NCBI GenBank assembly: GCA_033964015.1
Contig: CM066915.1
Span: forward strand, 4,823,575-4,887,574
Reading direction: 5' to 3'
Origin: Scolanthus callimorphus
Taxonomy: Eukaryota; Cnidaria; Anthozoa; Actiniaria; Edwardsiidae
Length of the DNA stretch: 64,000 nucleotides
A model generated the notes under the pieces. It had not been told where the DNA came from. It was given only the letters and a program-made list of their open reading frames with translations, and ran no database searches. Made by a program: the position numbers and the translations under genes. How positions within the stretch are numbered: the first letter of the stretch is position 1; each line of letters begins with the position of its first letter. Positions 10,646-23,568 of this stretch are shown piece after piece.

Positions 10646-10880
10646 CCATACTTCCAGACAAAGAGCTGAAGCGTCGTATGGCGACCGTACGGTTCTTACG
10701 CCCACGCCAGAGATTTCGGCCCTGACAGTCGCTATCCTGGTGTTAATTGCTCAGTAGCTAGATACCAATGGGTGAGAGTACGCCCGGCCACCAGACCATA
10801 TAAGGACGCCCTTGTACCGTTAGTGAACAGTCAACTAATTGATATGCATCACCACGTATTTATAGGTCTGAAGAGTGTGT
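10646..10880. repeat. Dispersed repeat, copy B (pair with 8162-8400)
   Basis: Same orientation and order of blocks as copy A: the 95-bp conserved head, then a divergent stretch, then the CGCCCGGCCACCAGACCAT block and the TATTTATAGGTCTG block. The two copies differ mainly in the middle. Confidence 0.75.
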
Positions 10881-11299
10881 TAGAGATCCATGTGGGACAC
10901 GTTGTTGGTTTTCTTTTAATTAGTAGTAGCTTATCTCGCGATAATGCAGAAATGTTTTTTTCACAGTTGCCGTTTAGCATGTTTTTACTAATATTCCAAT
11001 AATAGGCATTAAATTGACACGGGAATGAGTTTCTTATGAGTTGTCCGTCTGCGCATGCGCACACACGTCATCTTGTCTAATTTTATTTCCCTGAACACAC
11101 GATCATTAATCCCCTGTAAGATCATTTAAAGATGCCCAGACTCAGCGCGAGCGTAAACATAGACATGAGTACTTGCAATCTGCATTCAAACAGGACAAAA
11201 TCTGACCATTTACATATTCTGGAAATTCTGTATATGTAAAACAATCCGTTTGTCAATTTATAGTTATCCCTTCAAATAAGCCAAAATAATTGTATGATA

Positions 11300-11400
11300 A
11301 AGCTGGCTCTAGCAAACCGCGCACTTTAAATAATACGATTCTTCAGCTACGTTGTGCCCCACTTTGGAACCAGCTCCCAATCGAGATGAGGAAAGCTAAT
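11300..11400 (+). pseudogene. Scrap of a CR1-like LINE reverse transcriptase C-terminus
   Basis: The frame encodes RCAPLWNQLPIEMRKA, which matches the C-terminal LWNSLP-type block found just before the stop in CR1/L2-clade ORF2 proteins. The related minus-strand LINE at 48.3 kb has PRLWNSLPLEMR at the same place. The open frame runs on to 11706, but that part has no recognisable domain. Confidence 0.5.
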
Positions 11401-11706
11401 CACTATCAGTGGAGGATCAGGGGAGGTGCATTGGTGCGGACTCGATCTGAGAGCAAGCTGAACACGCCGTACACAAGGCGAAAGGCTCTCCTTGAGGGTG
11501 TAGTGCGGTTTGAGGAACATATCGAACGGCGTCGCGAGAAGGGGCTCTCCCGACGGAAACCTCGCCATCCACATGCATCTGTGCCGAGTCTGTGCCTCGC
11601 GAATCGGACTTACACCACAGGGTGCTCGATCAACTCTTATATGGAGCGGATTTCAGATGAAATGTCGAAAAATAAACGCAACTACAAATCACTAACAAAT
11701 CAGTGA

Positions 11707-13629
11707 AGGTCAGTCAGCTAGTCAGATGTAAATATATGCCTATATAATGGAATATATGGAAATATGCCTGGTGGGTCTTTAATTTCGTGTTTAGTGCTCA
11801 TGCGATTTTAGTCCGAAAGTTCTTGAATTGTTTTGTTATATCAAAACATTTCGCCAAAACTGTCGTTTTGCCGACGTTGCAAACGGCCTTATTAGGAAAT
11901 TCCCCTTACCTTATTTGGAATGTCTGTAGTACTTTTCCTCATATCTAGCGACTGAAAAAGCAGGAAAATTCACCAAAACTTGCAGATACTCGAGAAACAT
12001 CCTTCTCTTGGTCGCCATTTGTATTTGCCCCCCGCCGAGGGGCCTGAGACGCGATTTGAACACCACAGGCAACCCGTGCGGAATGCCATAAAAACAGCAG
12101 CACTTTCTTGATAACAAAGAACAAAGAGACGTTGAGCATAAATTTAAATTTAATCCGACCATTTTCGACCCAAACCGAACGTGACTTGCAAAGACGGTTC
12201 AACAGGCGGAACATAAAATACAATGAAAGAGAAAAACACTTTGTACAGTAGCGATTTACATTAGATAACTCAAGTCTCGCGTGGTAACTAATGGTTTAGG
12301 TTGACAAATTATCAAGTAAACTCTTGAGCATGTCTCGCAAAGTCTCCCGCTTCTGTCCTCTTTCCCAGAAAACACTTTCGAATTCCCGATTCCCGAAGAT
12401 TCTCTCAAATTCCCGACACTTTTTTATCTCTAGAAAAAGCCACTAAGGGCTGTCACCCCCGTTTAATAGTAGGCAGGTCTATAGTGACCCAAATCCCAAG
12501 ATTCATTAGGCGACGATTACACGCAGACGAGGGCCGTTTAAAAATTCAACTATTAGAATATCGGCTCGCATTAGCAAACACGGGTAATTCACAACACTTG
12601 ATGAAAAGTGCCGCCATGGTAGAAACTGTTGTCTGACTGTACCTGTTGAAATTATTGGTTTAGCGGAGAGGTTGCAGGGGCGTAAACCAGGGGGCGGCAC
12701 AGGGGTCCGCCCCCCTTTCTCGGGGATTTTCCCGTACATTTACTGTATTTGCTGGAGGAAATCTGTAAAAAGCGCCAGAAAGAAAAGGTTACAACTGAAG
12801 TGACCGGATACTACAGGACAACATATAAATAGAGGACATTACACGGTGGCGCGAAGATATGAGTTTTATTTGAGTGGCAAGAACAATATTTTACGAATGA
12901 GCGCAGCGAATGAGATATGGAAATGGCAAATATGTCACTCAGGTCCCGGATGTAGCTTCGTATGAGATCTACGAGTGGCGTATGTCCCAGTAAAACACTC
13001 GTGTCTATATAATAAGATTAGATACTTGGCGCCAATACACATTTGCGTTAGCTTGTGTGAAGTCCCCAAAACCCAAATTGGTGTTGGGCTATGAAAACAA
13101 TTTCAGTTGCCGCGTACCTCGTAAAAATGTCCGGCTACGCGCCTGCCACACCGTACACGCGAAATATGCCACACTGATGTCAAGATCCACGAATAACCTG
13201 ATTGGTTAGACAGTTGAACTGACGGAACCAAAAAAACGCAAACAGAAAATGTATCGAGGAAAAGTCTAAGAAAAATGGGCACGCGAACCTAGTTGTGAAA
13301 ATGAATATAAAATGATATACGTTATCATTAAAGGGTTTCCCTACTTACCTTTTGTTGTTCTTCCCATGTTGGCTATTTTTTTCTCTCGCATGAAACTGAC
13401 AAAACTTTGCGCATTAGCAGTTGTGATGCAAAGTAACGAATTCTAATGTAGTAGCATTCGAATGCGCGAGTGGAACATCCTCCCAAAGAGACGTTTCTAC
13501 CCAACTTGACTTCGCCACCGTGAATTGGTAAGGCCACCCTTTTTCCCTGGAATTTTCACACTCTCAATGACGAAAAACATTTAAAACGTTATTAAGCTGA
13601 TTAATAGAGACCAAGCCAAGCAAGGTGTG
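11707..13629. other. Non-coding stretch before the satellite
   Basis: No supported gene. Short repeated TTCCCGA-type motifs occur at 12370-12420. The piece 12690-12770 (GGTCCGCCCCCCTTTCTCGG and following) matches the repeat also present at 7150-7220, 55200-55260 and 62335-62400. Confidence 0.5.
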
Positions 13630-16600
13630 TGGATGGGTACGAGGTGGAACTACACCAGCAAACTGAATGTAAATACTCATTGTACGCGAGGACTATCTGT
13701 TGGCACCATGTCCGTCGCGCTGTGCCCGAGGGTATATACAGCAGTTAGGAGTGTCTTGTCAGGTACGAGGTTAAACTACACCAGCTAACTGAATGTAAAT
13801 ACTCATTGTACGCGAGGACTATCTGTTGGCACCATGTCCGTCGCGCTGTGCCCGAGGGCATATACAGCAGTTAGGAAGTGTCCGGTCAGGTACGAGGTGA
13901 AACTACACCCTAACTGAATATAAATACTCACTGTACGCGAGGACTATCTGTTGGCGCCATGTCCGTCACGCTGTGCTCGAGGGTATATACAGCAGTTAGG
14001 ACGTGCCCGGTCAGGTACGAGTTTGAACTACACCAGTTAACTGAATATAAATCTCATTGTACGCGAGGACTATCTGTTGGCACCGTCCGTCGCGCTGTGC
14101 CTGAGGGTATATACAGCAGTTAGGAAGTGTCCGGTCAGGTACGAGGTGAAACTACACCAGCTAACTGAATATAAATACTCACTGTACGCGAGGACTATCT
14201 GTTGGCACCGTGTCCGTCACGCTGTGGCTGAGGGTATATACAGCAGTTAGGAAGTGTCCGGTCAGGTACGAGGTGGAACTACACCAGCTAACTGAATAAA
14301 AATACTCACTTTACGCGAGGACTATCTGTTGGCACCATGTCCGTCACGCTGTGGCTGAGGGTATATACAGCAGTTAGGAAGTGTCCGGTCAGGTACGAGG
14401 TGGAACTACACCAGCTAACTCAATGTAAATACTCATTGTACGCGAGGACTATCTGTTGGCGCCATGACCGTCGCGCTGTGCCAGGGATATACAGCAGTTA
14501 GGAAGTGTCCGGTCAGGTACGAGGTGGAACTACACCAGCTAACTGAATATAAATACTCACTGTACGCGAGGACTATCTGTTGGCACCATGTCCGTCACGC
14601 TGTGGCTGAGGGTATATACAGCAGTTAGGAAGTGTCCGGTTAAGGTACGAGGTGGAACTACACCAGCTAACTGAATGTAAATACTCATTGTACGCGAGGA
14701 CTATCTGTTGGCGCCATGACCGTCGCGCTGTGCCCGAGGGTATATACAACAGTTAGGAAGTGTCCGGTCAGGTACGAGTTGGAACTACACCAGCTACTGA
14801 ATATAAATACTCACTGTACGCGAGGACTATCTGTTGGCGCCATGTCCTCGTGCTGTGCCCGAGGTATATACAGCAGTTAGGAAGTGTCCGGTCAGGTACG
14901 AGGTGGAACTACACCAGCTAACTGAATATAAATACTCACTGTACGCGAGGACTATCTGTTGGCGCCATGTCCGTCACGCTGTGCCCGAGTTATATACAGC
15001 AGTTAGGAAGTGTCCGGTCAGGTACGAGGTGGAACTACACCAGCCAACTGAATGTAAATACTCACTGTACGCGAGGACTATCTGTTGGCGCCATGAACGT
15101 CGCGCTGTGCCCGAGGGTATATACAGCAGTTAGGAAGTGCCCGGTCAGGTACGAGGTGGAACTACACCAGCTAACTGAATATAAATACTCACAGTAAGCG
15201 AGGACTATCTGTTGGCGCCATGTCCGTCGCGCTGTGCCCGAGGGTATATACAGCAGTTAGGAGTGTCCGGTCAGGTACGAGGTGGAACTACACCAGCTAA
15301 CTGAATGTAAATACTCACTGTACGGGAGGACTATCTGTTGGCACCATGTCCGTCGCGCTGTGCCCGAGGTATATACAGCAGTTAGGAAGTACCCGGTCAG
15401 GTACGAGGTGGAACTACACCAGCTAACTGAATATAAATACTCACTGTACGCGAGGACTAACTGTTGGCACCCTGTCCATCGCGCTGTGCCCGAGGGTATA
15501 TACAACAGTTAGGACGTGTCTGGTCAGGTACGAGGTGGAACTACACCAGCTAACTGAATGTAAATACTCACTGTACGCGAGGACTATCTGTTGGCACCAT
15601 GTCCGTTACGCTGTGCCTGAGGGTATATACAGCAGTTAGGAAGTGTCCGGTCAGGTACGAGGTGGAACTACACCAGCTAACTGAATATAAATACTCACTG
15701 TACGCGAGGACTATCTGTTGGCACCATGTCCGTCGTGCTGTGCCTGAGGTATATACAGCAGTTAGGAAGTGTTCTGGTCAGGTACGAGGTGGAACTACAC
15801 CAGCTAACTGAATATAAATACTCATTGTACGCGAAGACTATCCGTTTTCGCCATGTCCGTCGCGCTGTGCCCGAGGTATATACAGCAGTTAGGAAGTGTC
15901 CGGTCAGGTACGAGATGGAACTACGCCAGCTAACTGAATGTAAATACTCATTGTACGCGAGGACCATCTGTTGGCACCATGTCCGTCGCGCTGTGCCCGA
16001 GGGTGTATACAGCAGTTAGGAAGTGCCCGGTCAGGTACGAGTAGAACTACACCAGCTAACTGAATATAAATACTCATTGTACGCGAGGACTATCTGTTGG
16101 CGCCATGTCCTTCACGCTGTGCCTGAGGGTATATACACCATTAGGAAGTGTCCGGTCAGGTACGAGGTGGAACTATACCACCTAACTGAATGTAAATACT
16201 CATTGTACACGGGACTATCTGTTGGCACCATGTCCGTCGCGCTGTGCCCGAGGGTATATACAGCAGTTAGTAAGTGTCTTGTCAGGTACGAGGTGGAACT
16301 ACACCAGCAAACTGAATATAAATACCCACTGTACGCGAGGACTATCTGTTGGCGCCATGACCGTCACGCTGTGCCCGAGGGTATATACAGCAGTTAGGAA
16401 GTGTCCGGTCAGGTACGAGGTGGAACTACACCAGCTAACTGAATATAAATACTCATTGTACGCGAGGACTATCTGTTGGCACCATGTCCGTCGCGCTGTG
16501 CCCGAGTTATATACAGCAGTTAGGAAGTGTCTGGTCAGGTACGAGGTAGAACTACACCAGCTAACTGAATATAAATACTCACTGTATGCGAGGACTATCT

Positions 16601-18866
16601 GATGGCACCATGTCGGTCGCGCTGTGCCCGAGGGTATTTACAGCATTTAGGAAGTGTCTGGTCAGGTACGAGTTGGAACTACACCAGCTAACTGAACGTA
16701 ACTACTCACTGTACGCGAGGACTATCTGTTGGCGCCATGTCCGTCACGTTGTGCCCGAGGGTATATACAGCATTTAAGAAGTGCCCGGTTAGGTACGAGG
16801 TGGAACTACACCAGCTAATGTGATACTCATTGTACGCAATGATTCTTAATGGACTATCTGTTGGCACCATGTCGTCGCGCTGTGCCCGAGGGTATATACA
16901 GCAGTTGGGAAGTGTCCGGTCAGGTACGAGGTGGAACTACACCAGCTAACTGAATGTAAATACTCACTGTACGCGAGGAATATCTGTTTGCACCATGTCC
17001 GTTACGCTGTGCCTGAGGGTATATACAGCAGTTAGGAAGTGTCTGGTCAGGTACGAGGTGGAACTACACCAGCTAACTGAGTGCAAATACTCATTGTACG
17101 CGAGGACTATCTGTTGGCGCCATGACCCTCACGCTGTGCCCGAGGGTATATACAGCAGTTAGGAAGTGCCCGGTCAGGTACGAGGTGAAACTACACCAGC
17201 TAACTGAATATAAATACTCATTGTACGCGAGGACTATCTGTTGGCGCCATGTCCGTCATGCTGTGCCGAGGGTATATACAGCAGTTGGGAAGTGTCTTGT
17301 CAGGTACGATTGGAACTACACCAGCTAACTGAATATAAATACTCACAGTACGCGAGGACTATCTGTTGGCGCCATGTCCGTCACGCTGTGCCCGAGGGTA
17401 TATACAGCAGTTAGGAAGTGTCCGGTCTGGTACGAGGTGGAAGTACACCAGCTAACTGAATATAAATACTCATTGTACGCGAGGACTATCTGTTGGCGCC
17501 ATGTCCGTCACGCTGTGCCCGAGGGGTATATACAGCAGTTAGAAAGTGTCCGGTCAGGTACGAGGTGGAACTACACCAGCTAACTGAATGTAAATACTCA
17601 TTGTACGCGAGGACTATCTGTTGGCACCATGTCCGTCGCGCTGTGCCCGAGGGTATATACAGCAGTTAGGAAGTGTCCGTCAGGTACGAGGTGGAACTAC
17701 ACCAGCTAACTGAATATCAATACTCATTGTACGCGAGGACTATCTGTTGGCACCATGTCCGTCGCGCTGTGTCCGAGGGTATATACAGCAGTTAGGAAGT
17801 GTCTGGTCAGGTACGAGTTGGAACTACACCAGCTACCTGAATATAAATACTCATTGTACGCGAGGACTATCTGTTGGCACCATGTCCGTCGCGCTGTGCC
17901 GAGGGTATATACAGCAGTTAGGAAGTGTCCGGTCAGGTACGAGGTGGAACTACACCAGCTAACTGAATGTAAATACTCACTGTACGCGGGGACTATCTGT
18001 TGGCGCCATGTCCGTCGCGCTGTGCCCGAGGGTATGTACAGCAGTTAGAAGTGTCCGGTCAGGTACGAGGTGGAACTACACCAGCTAACTGAATATAAAT
18101 ACTCATTGTACGCGAGGACTATCTGTTGGCGCCATGTCCGTCGCGCTGTGCCTGAGGGTATATACAGCAGTTAGGAAGTGTCCGGTCAGGTACGAGGTGG
18201 AACTACACCAGCTAACTGAATATCAATACTCATTGTACGCGAGGACTATCTGTTGGCACCATGTCCGTCGCGCTGTGTCCGAGGTATATACAGCAGTTAG
18301 GAAGTGTCCTGTCAGGTACGAGTTGGAACTACACCAGCTACCTGAATATAAATACTCATTGTACGCGAGGACTATCTGTTGGCACCATGTCCGTCGCGCT
18401 GTGCCCGAGGGTATATACAGCAGTTAGGAAGTGTCCGGTCAGGTACGAGGTGGAACTACACCAGCTAACTGAATGTAAATACTCACTGTACGCGGGGACT
18501 ATCTGTTGGCGCCATGTCCGTCGCGCTGTGCCCGAGGGTATGTACAGCAGTTAGAAAGTGTCCGGTCAGGTACGAGGTGGAACTACACCAGCTGACTGAA
18601 TATAAATACTCATTGTACGCGAGGACTATCTGTTGGCGCCATGTCCGTCGCGCTGTGCCTGAGGGTATATACAGCAGTTAGAAAGTGTCCGGTCAGGTAC
18701 GAGGTGGAACTACACCAGCTAACTGAATGTAAATACTCACTGTACGCGAGGACTATCTGTTGGCACCATGTCCGTCGCGCTGTGTCTGAGGGTATATACA
18801 GCAGTTAGGAAGTGTCCGGTCTGGTACGAGGTGGAGCTACACCAGCTAACTGAATATAATACTCAC
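13630..18866. repeat. 127-bp satellite, about 41 tandem units
   Basis: The unit is 127 bp: GGTACGAGGTGGAACTACAC, CAGCTAACTGAATRTAAATA, CTCAYTGTACGCGAGGACTA, TCTGTTGGCRCCATGTCCGT, then CRCGCTGTGCCYGAGGGTAT and ATACAGCAGTTAGGAAGTGT. Units differ by scattered substitutions and 1-2 bp indels. Read on the minus strand, each unit has ACA followed by a GTGAGT- or ATGAGT-like site and an ATTCAGTTAGCTGG intron start identical to that of the micro-exon cassettes at 29.8-38.5 kb. Units with GCCTGAGG also keep a minus-strand CTCAG acceptor, giving a 45-nt exon-like piece. Units with CCCGAGG have lost it. Short open frames along the array are a by-product of a unit with few stops. Confidence 0.95.
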
Positions 18867-21800
18867 TGTAACCCGGGACTGTAGCAGGGACAGCCTGGGT
18901 GACGACATCCACCTAAAGCTGATGTTGCCACTCAGGTCGACTCTGCAACAGTGAATTCGACAGGGCGAGCGTTTTTGATTATGAAATGATTATAAGATAT
19001 TAGGAAGGCGAGAAAGGTGTGTGGTCACGTAAGACGTGGAGCTAGAAAAGTACCTCAATATAGGAGGATCCTCTGTTAACAGTCTGAACTCATTCGAGGT
19101 GGAACTACACCAGCTAACTGAATGTAAATACTCACTGTACGCGAGGACTATCTGTTGGCGCCATGTCCGTCACGCTGTGCCTAGGGTATATACAGCAGTT
19201 AGGAAGTGTCCGGTCAGGTACGAGGTCGAACTACACCAGCTAACTGAATGTAAATACTCACTGTACGCGAGGACTATCTGTTGGCACCATGTCCGTCGCG
19301 CTGTGCCTGAGGGTGTATACAGCAGTTAGGAAGTGTCGGTCAGGTACGAGTTGGAACTACACCAGCTAACTGAATGTAAATACTCATTGTACGCGAGGAC
19401 TATCTGTTGGCACCATGTCCGTCGCGCTGTGCCCGAGGGGTATACACAGCAGTTAGGAAGTGTCCTGTCAGGTACGAGGTGGAACTACACCAGCTAACTG
19501 AATGTAAATACTCACTGTACGCGAGGACTATCTGTTGGCACCATGTCCGTCGCGCTGTGTCTGAGGGTATATACAGCAGTTAGGAAGTGTCCGGTCTGGT
19601 ACGAGGTGGAGCTACACCAGCTAACTGAATATAATACTCACTGTAACCCGGGACTGTAGCAGGGACAGCCTGGGTGACGACATCCACCTAAAGCTGATGT
19701 TGCCACTCAGGTCGACTCTGCAACAGTGAATTCGACAGGGCGAGCGTTTTTGATTATGAAATGATTATAAGATATTAGGAGGCGAGAAAGGTGTGTGGTC
19801 ACGTAAGACGTGGAGCTAGAAAAGGTACCTCAATATAGGAGGATTCTCTGTTAACAGTCTGAACTCATTCGAGGTGGAACTACACCAGCTAACTGAATGT
19901 AAATACTCACTGTACGCGAGGACTATCTGTTGGCGCCATGTCCGTCACGCTGTGCCTGAGGGTATATACAGCAGTTAGGAAGTGTCCGGTCAGGTACGAG
20001 GTCGAACTACACCAGCTAACTGAATGTAAATACTCACTGTACGCGAGGACTATCTGTTGGCACCATGTCCGTCGCGCTGTGTCTGAGGGTATATACAGCA
20101 GTTAGGAAGTGTCCGGTCTGGTACGAGGTGGAGCTACACCAGCTAACTGAATATAAATTCTCACTGTAACCCGGGACTGTAGCAGGGACAGCCTGGGTGA
20201 CGACATCCACCTAAAGCTGATGTTGCCACTCAGGTCGACTCTGCAACAGTGAATTCGACAGGGCGAGCATTTTTGATTATGAAATGATTATAAGATATTA
20301 GGAAGGCGAGAAAGGTGTGTGGTCACGTAGGACGTGGAGCTAGAAAAGGTACCTCAATATAGGTGGATCTCTGTTAACAGTCTGAACTCATTCGAGGTGG
20401 AACTACACCAGCTAACTGAATGTAAATACTCACTGTACGCGAGGACTATCTGTTGGCGCCATGTCCGTCACGCTGTGCCTGAGGGTATATACAGCAGTTA
20501 GGAAGTGTCCGGTCAGGTACGAGGTCGAACTACACCAGCTAACTGAATGTAAATACTCACTGTACGCGAGGACTATCTGTTGGCACCATGTCCGTCGCGC
20601 TGTGCCTGAGGGTGTATACAGCAGTTAGGAAGTGTCTGGTCAGGTACGAGTTGGAACTACACCAGCTAACCGAATGTAAATACTCATTGTACGCGAGGAC
20701 TATCTGTTGGCACCATGTCCGTCGCGCTGTGCCCGAGGGGTATACACAGCAGTTAGGAAGTGTCCGGTCAGGTACGAGGTGGAACTACACCAGCTAACTG
20801 AATGTAAATACTCACTGTACGCGAGGACTATCTGTTGGCACCATGTCCGTCGCGCTGTGTCTGAGGGTATATACAGCAGTTAGGAAGTGTCCGGTCTGGT
20901 ACGAGGTGGAGCTACACCAGCTAACTGAATATAAATACTCACTGTAACCCGGGACTGTAGCAGGGACAGCCTGGGTGACGACATCCACCTAAAGCTGATG
21001 TTGCCACTCAGGTCGACTCTGCAACAGTGAATTCGACAGGGCAAGCGTTTTTGATTATGAAATGATTATAAGATATTAGGAAGGCGAGAAAGGTGTGTGG
21101 TCACGTAAGACGTGGAGCTAGAAAAGGTACCTCAATATAGGAGGATCCTCTGTTAACAGTCTGAACTCATTCGAGGTAGAACTACACCAGCTAACTGAAT
21201 GTAAATACTCACTGTACGCGAGGACTATCTGTTGGCGCCATGTCCGTCCGCTGTGCCTGAGGGTATATACAGCAGTTAGGAGTGTCCGGTCAGGTACGAG
21301 GTTGAACTACACCAGCTAACTGAATGTAAATACTCACTGTACGCGAGGACTATCTGTTGGCACCATGTCCGTCGCGCTGTGCCTGAGGGTGTATACAGCA
21401 GTTAGGAAGTGTCTGGTCAGGTACGAGTTGGAACTACACCAGCTAACTGAATGTAAATACTCATTGTACGCGAGGACTATCTGTTGGCACCATGTCCGTC
21501 GCGCTGTGCCCGAGGGGTATATACAGCAGTTAGAAGTGTCCGGTCAGGTACGAGGTGAACTACACCAGCTAACTGAATGTAAATACTCACTGTACGCGAG
21601 GACTATCTGTTGGCACCATGTCCGTCGCGCTGTGTCTGAGGGTATATACAGCAGTTAGGAAGTGTCCGGTCTGGTACGAGGTGGAACTACACCAGCTAAC
21701 TGAATGTAAATACTCACTGTACGCGAGGACTATCTGTTGGCACCATGTCCGTCACGCTGTGCCTGAGGGTATATACAGCAGTTAGGACGTGCCCGGTCAG

Positions 21801-23357
21801 GTACGAGGTGGAACTACACCAGCTAACTGAATGTAAATACTCACTGTACGCGAGGACTATCTGTTGGCACCATGTCTGTCGCGCTGTGCCCGAGGGTATA
21901 TGCAGCAGTTAGGAAGTGTCTGGTCAGGTACGAGGTGGAACTACACCAGCTAACTGAATGTAAATACTCATGTACGCGAGGACTATCTGTTGGCGCCATG
22001 TCCGTCGCGCTGTGCCTGGGGGTATATACAGCAGTTAGGAAGTGTCCGGTCAGGTACGAGGTGGAACTACACCAGCTAACTGAATGTAAATACTCATTGT
22101 ACGCGAGGACTATCTGTTGGCGCCATGTCCGTCGCGCTGTGCCTGAGGGTATATACAGCAGTTAGGAAGTGTCCGGTCAGGTACGAGGTGGAACTACACC
22201 AGCTAACTGAATGTAAATACTCACTGTACGCGAGGACTATCTGTTGGCACCATGTCCGTCGCGCTGTGTCTGAGGGTATATACAGCAGTTAGGAAGTGTC
22301 CGGTCTGGTACGAGGTGGAGCTACACCAGCTAACTGAATATAAATACTCACTGTAACCCGGGACTGTAGCAGGGACAGCCTGGGTGACGACATCCACCTA
22401 AAGCTGATGTTGCCACTCAGGTCGACTCTGCAACAGTGAATTCGACAGGGCGAGCGTTTTTGATTATGAAATGATTATAAGATATTAGGAAGGCGAGAAA
22501 GGTGTGTGGTCACGTAAGACGTGGAGCTAGAAAAGGTACCTCAATATAGGAGGATCCTCTGTTAACAGTCTGAACTCATTCGAGGTGGAACTACACCAGC
22601 TAACTGAATGTAAATACTCACTGTACGCGAGGACTATCTGTTGGCGCCATGTCCGTCACGCTGTGCCTGAGGGTATATACAGCAGTTAGGAAGTGTCCGG
22701 TCAGGTACGAGGTCGAACTACACCAGCTAACTGAATGTAAATACTCACTGTACGCGAGGACTATCTGTTGGCACCATGTCCGTCGCGCTGTGCCTGAGGG
22801 TGTATACAGCAGTTAGGAAGTGTCTGGTCAGGTACGAGTTGGAACTACACCAGCTAACTGAATGTAAATACTCATTGTACGCGAGGACTATCTGTTGGCA
22901 CCATGTCCGTCGCGCTGTGCCCGAGGGGTATATACAGCAGTTAGGAAGTGTCCGGTCAGGTACGAGGTGGAACTACACCAGCTACTGAATGTAAATACTC
23001 ACTGTACGCGAGGACAATCTGTTGGCACCATGTCCGTCGCGCTGTGTCTGAGGGTATATACAGCAGTTAGGAAGTGTCCGGTCTGGTACGAGGTGGAGCT
23101 ACACCAGCTAACTGAATATAAATACTCACTGTAACCCGGGACTGTAGCAGGGACAGCCTGGGTGACGACATCCACCTAAAGCTGATGTTGCCACTCAGGT
23201 CGACTCTGCAACAGTGATTCGACAGGGCGAGCGTTTTTTGATTATGAAATGATTATAAGATATTAGGAAGGCGAGAAAGGTGTGTGGTCACGTAAGACGT
23301 GGAGCTAGAAAAGGTACCTCAATATAGGAGGATCCTCTGTTAACAGTCTGAACTCAT
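18867..23357. repeat. Higher-order satellite: 127-bp units alternating with a roughly 225-bp spacer
   Basis: A spacer beginning ACCCGGGACTGTAGCAGGGA occurs at 18871, 19646, 20169, 20947, 22356 and 23134. Spacings are 775, 523, 778, 1409 and 778 bp. The differences are close to whole numbers of 127-bp units (2 and 5), so the higher-order unit is one spacer plus a varying number of satellite units. Each spacer has its own minus-strand exon-like piece: acceptor GCTTTAG, then GTGGATGTCGTCACCCAGGC onward, then ACA|GTGAGT (46 nt, first copy 18867-18912). The rest of the spacer (AAATGATTATAAGATATTAG and following) resembles the cassette introns. The array ends within a spacer at about 23357. Confidence 0.95.
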
Positions 23358-23408
23358 TTGCATAGACAGGGTCTAGATTCTGAATGTTTGAGAGCTCGAA
23401 AATGATTA

Positions 23409-23568
23409 GAGCAGATTTCGTGTGACTGTGAAAAGTTCCGCGACAAAGTTGTACCGCTCCGCGACTAAGTGATTTCATTCGGTATCTACAGCAGGCCAGG
23501 TTCGGTACCGCCACCGCGACAGTACCGCGCCGTGTCGCGGCACTTTCACAGTCATACGAAATCTGCTC
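23409..23568. mobile_element. MITE with TA target duplication, copy 1
   Basis: Inverted ends are GAGCAGATTTCGTGTGACTG at the left and CAGTCATACGAAATCTGCTC at the right, each bordered by TA, as expected of Tc1/mariner-type MITEs. It is about 160 bp, GC-rich inside and non-coding. A relative in opposite internal orientation is at 29619-29792. Confidence 0.85.

Noticed and set aside
11400..11706. Extension of the LINE scrap as a separate basic protein
   Set aside because: No domain recognised and it is continuous with a decayed LINE tail; chance openness is likely.
13630..18866. CRISPR-like appearance of the satellite
   Set aside because: No unique spacers alternate with short identical repeats; whole 127-bp units repeat, and the DNA is eukaryotic.
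14834..23134. Many 60-126 codon plus-strand ORFs reading RYEVELHQLTEYKYSLYART-like repeats
   Set aside because: They are the 127-bp satellite read in frame until the next unit shifts it. The informative signal is the splice-like pattern on the other strand.
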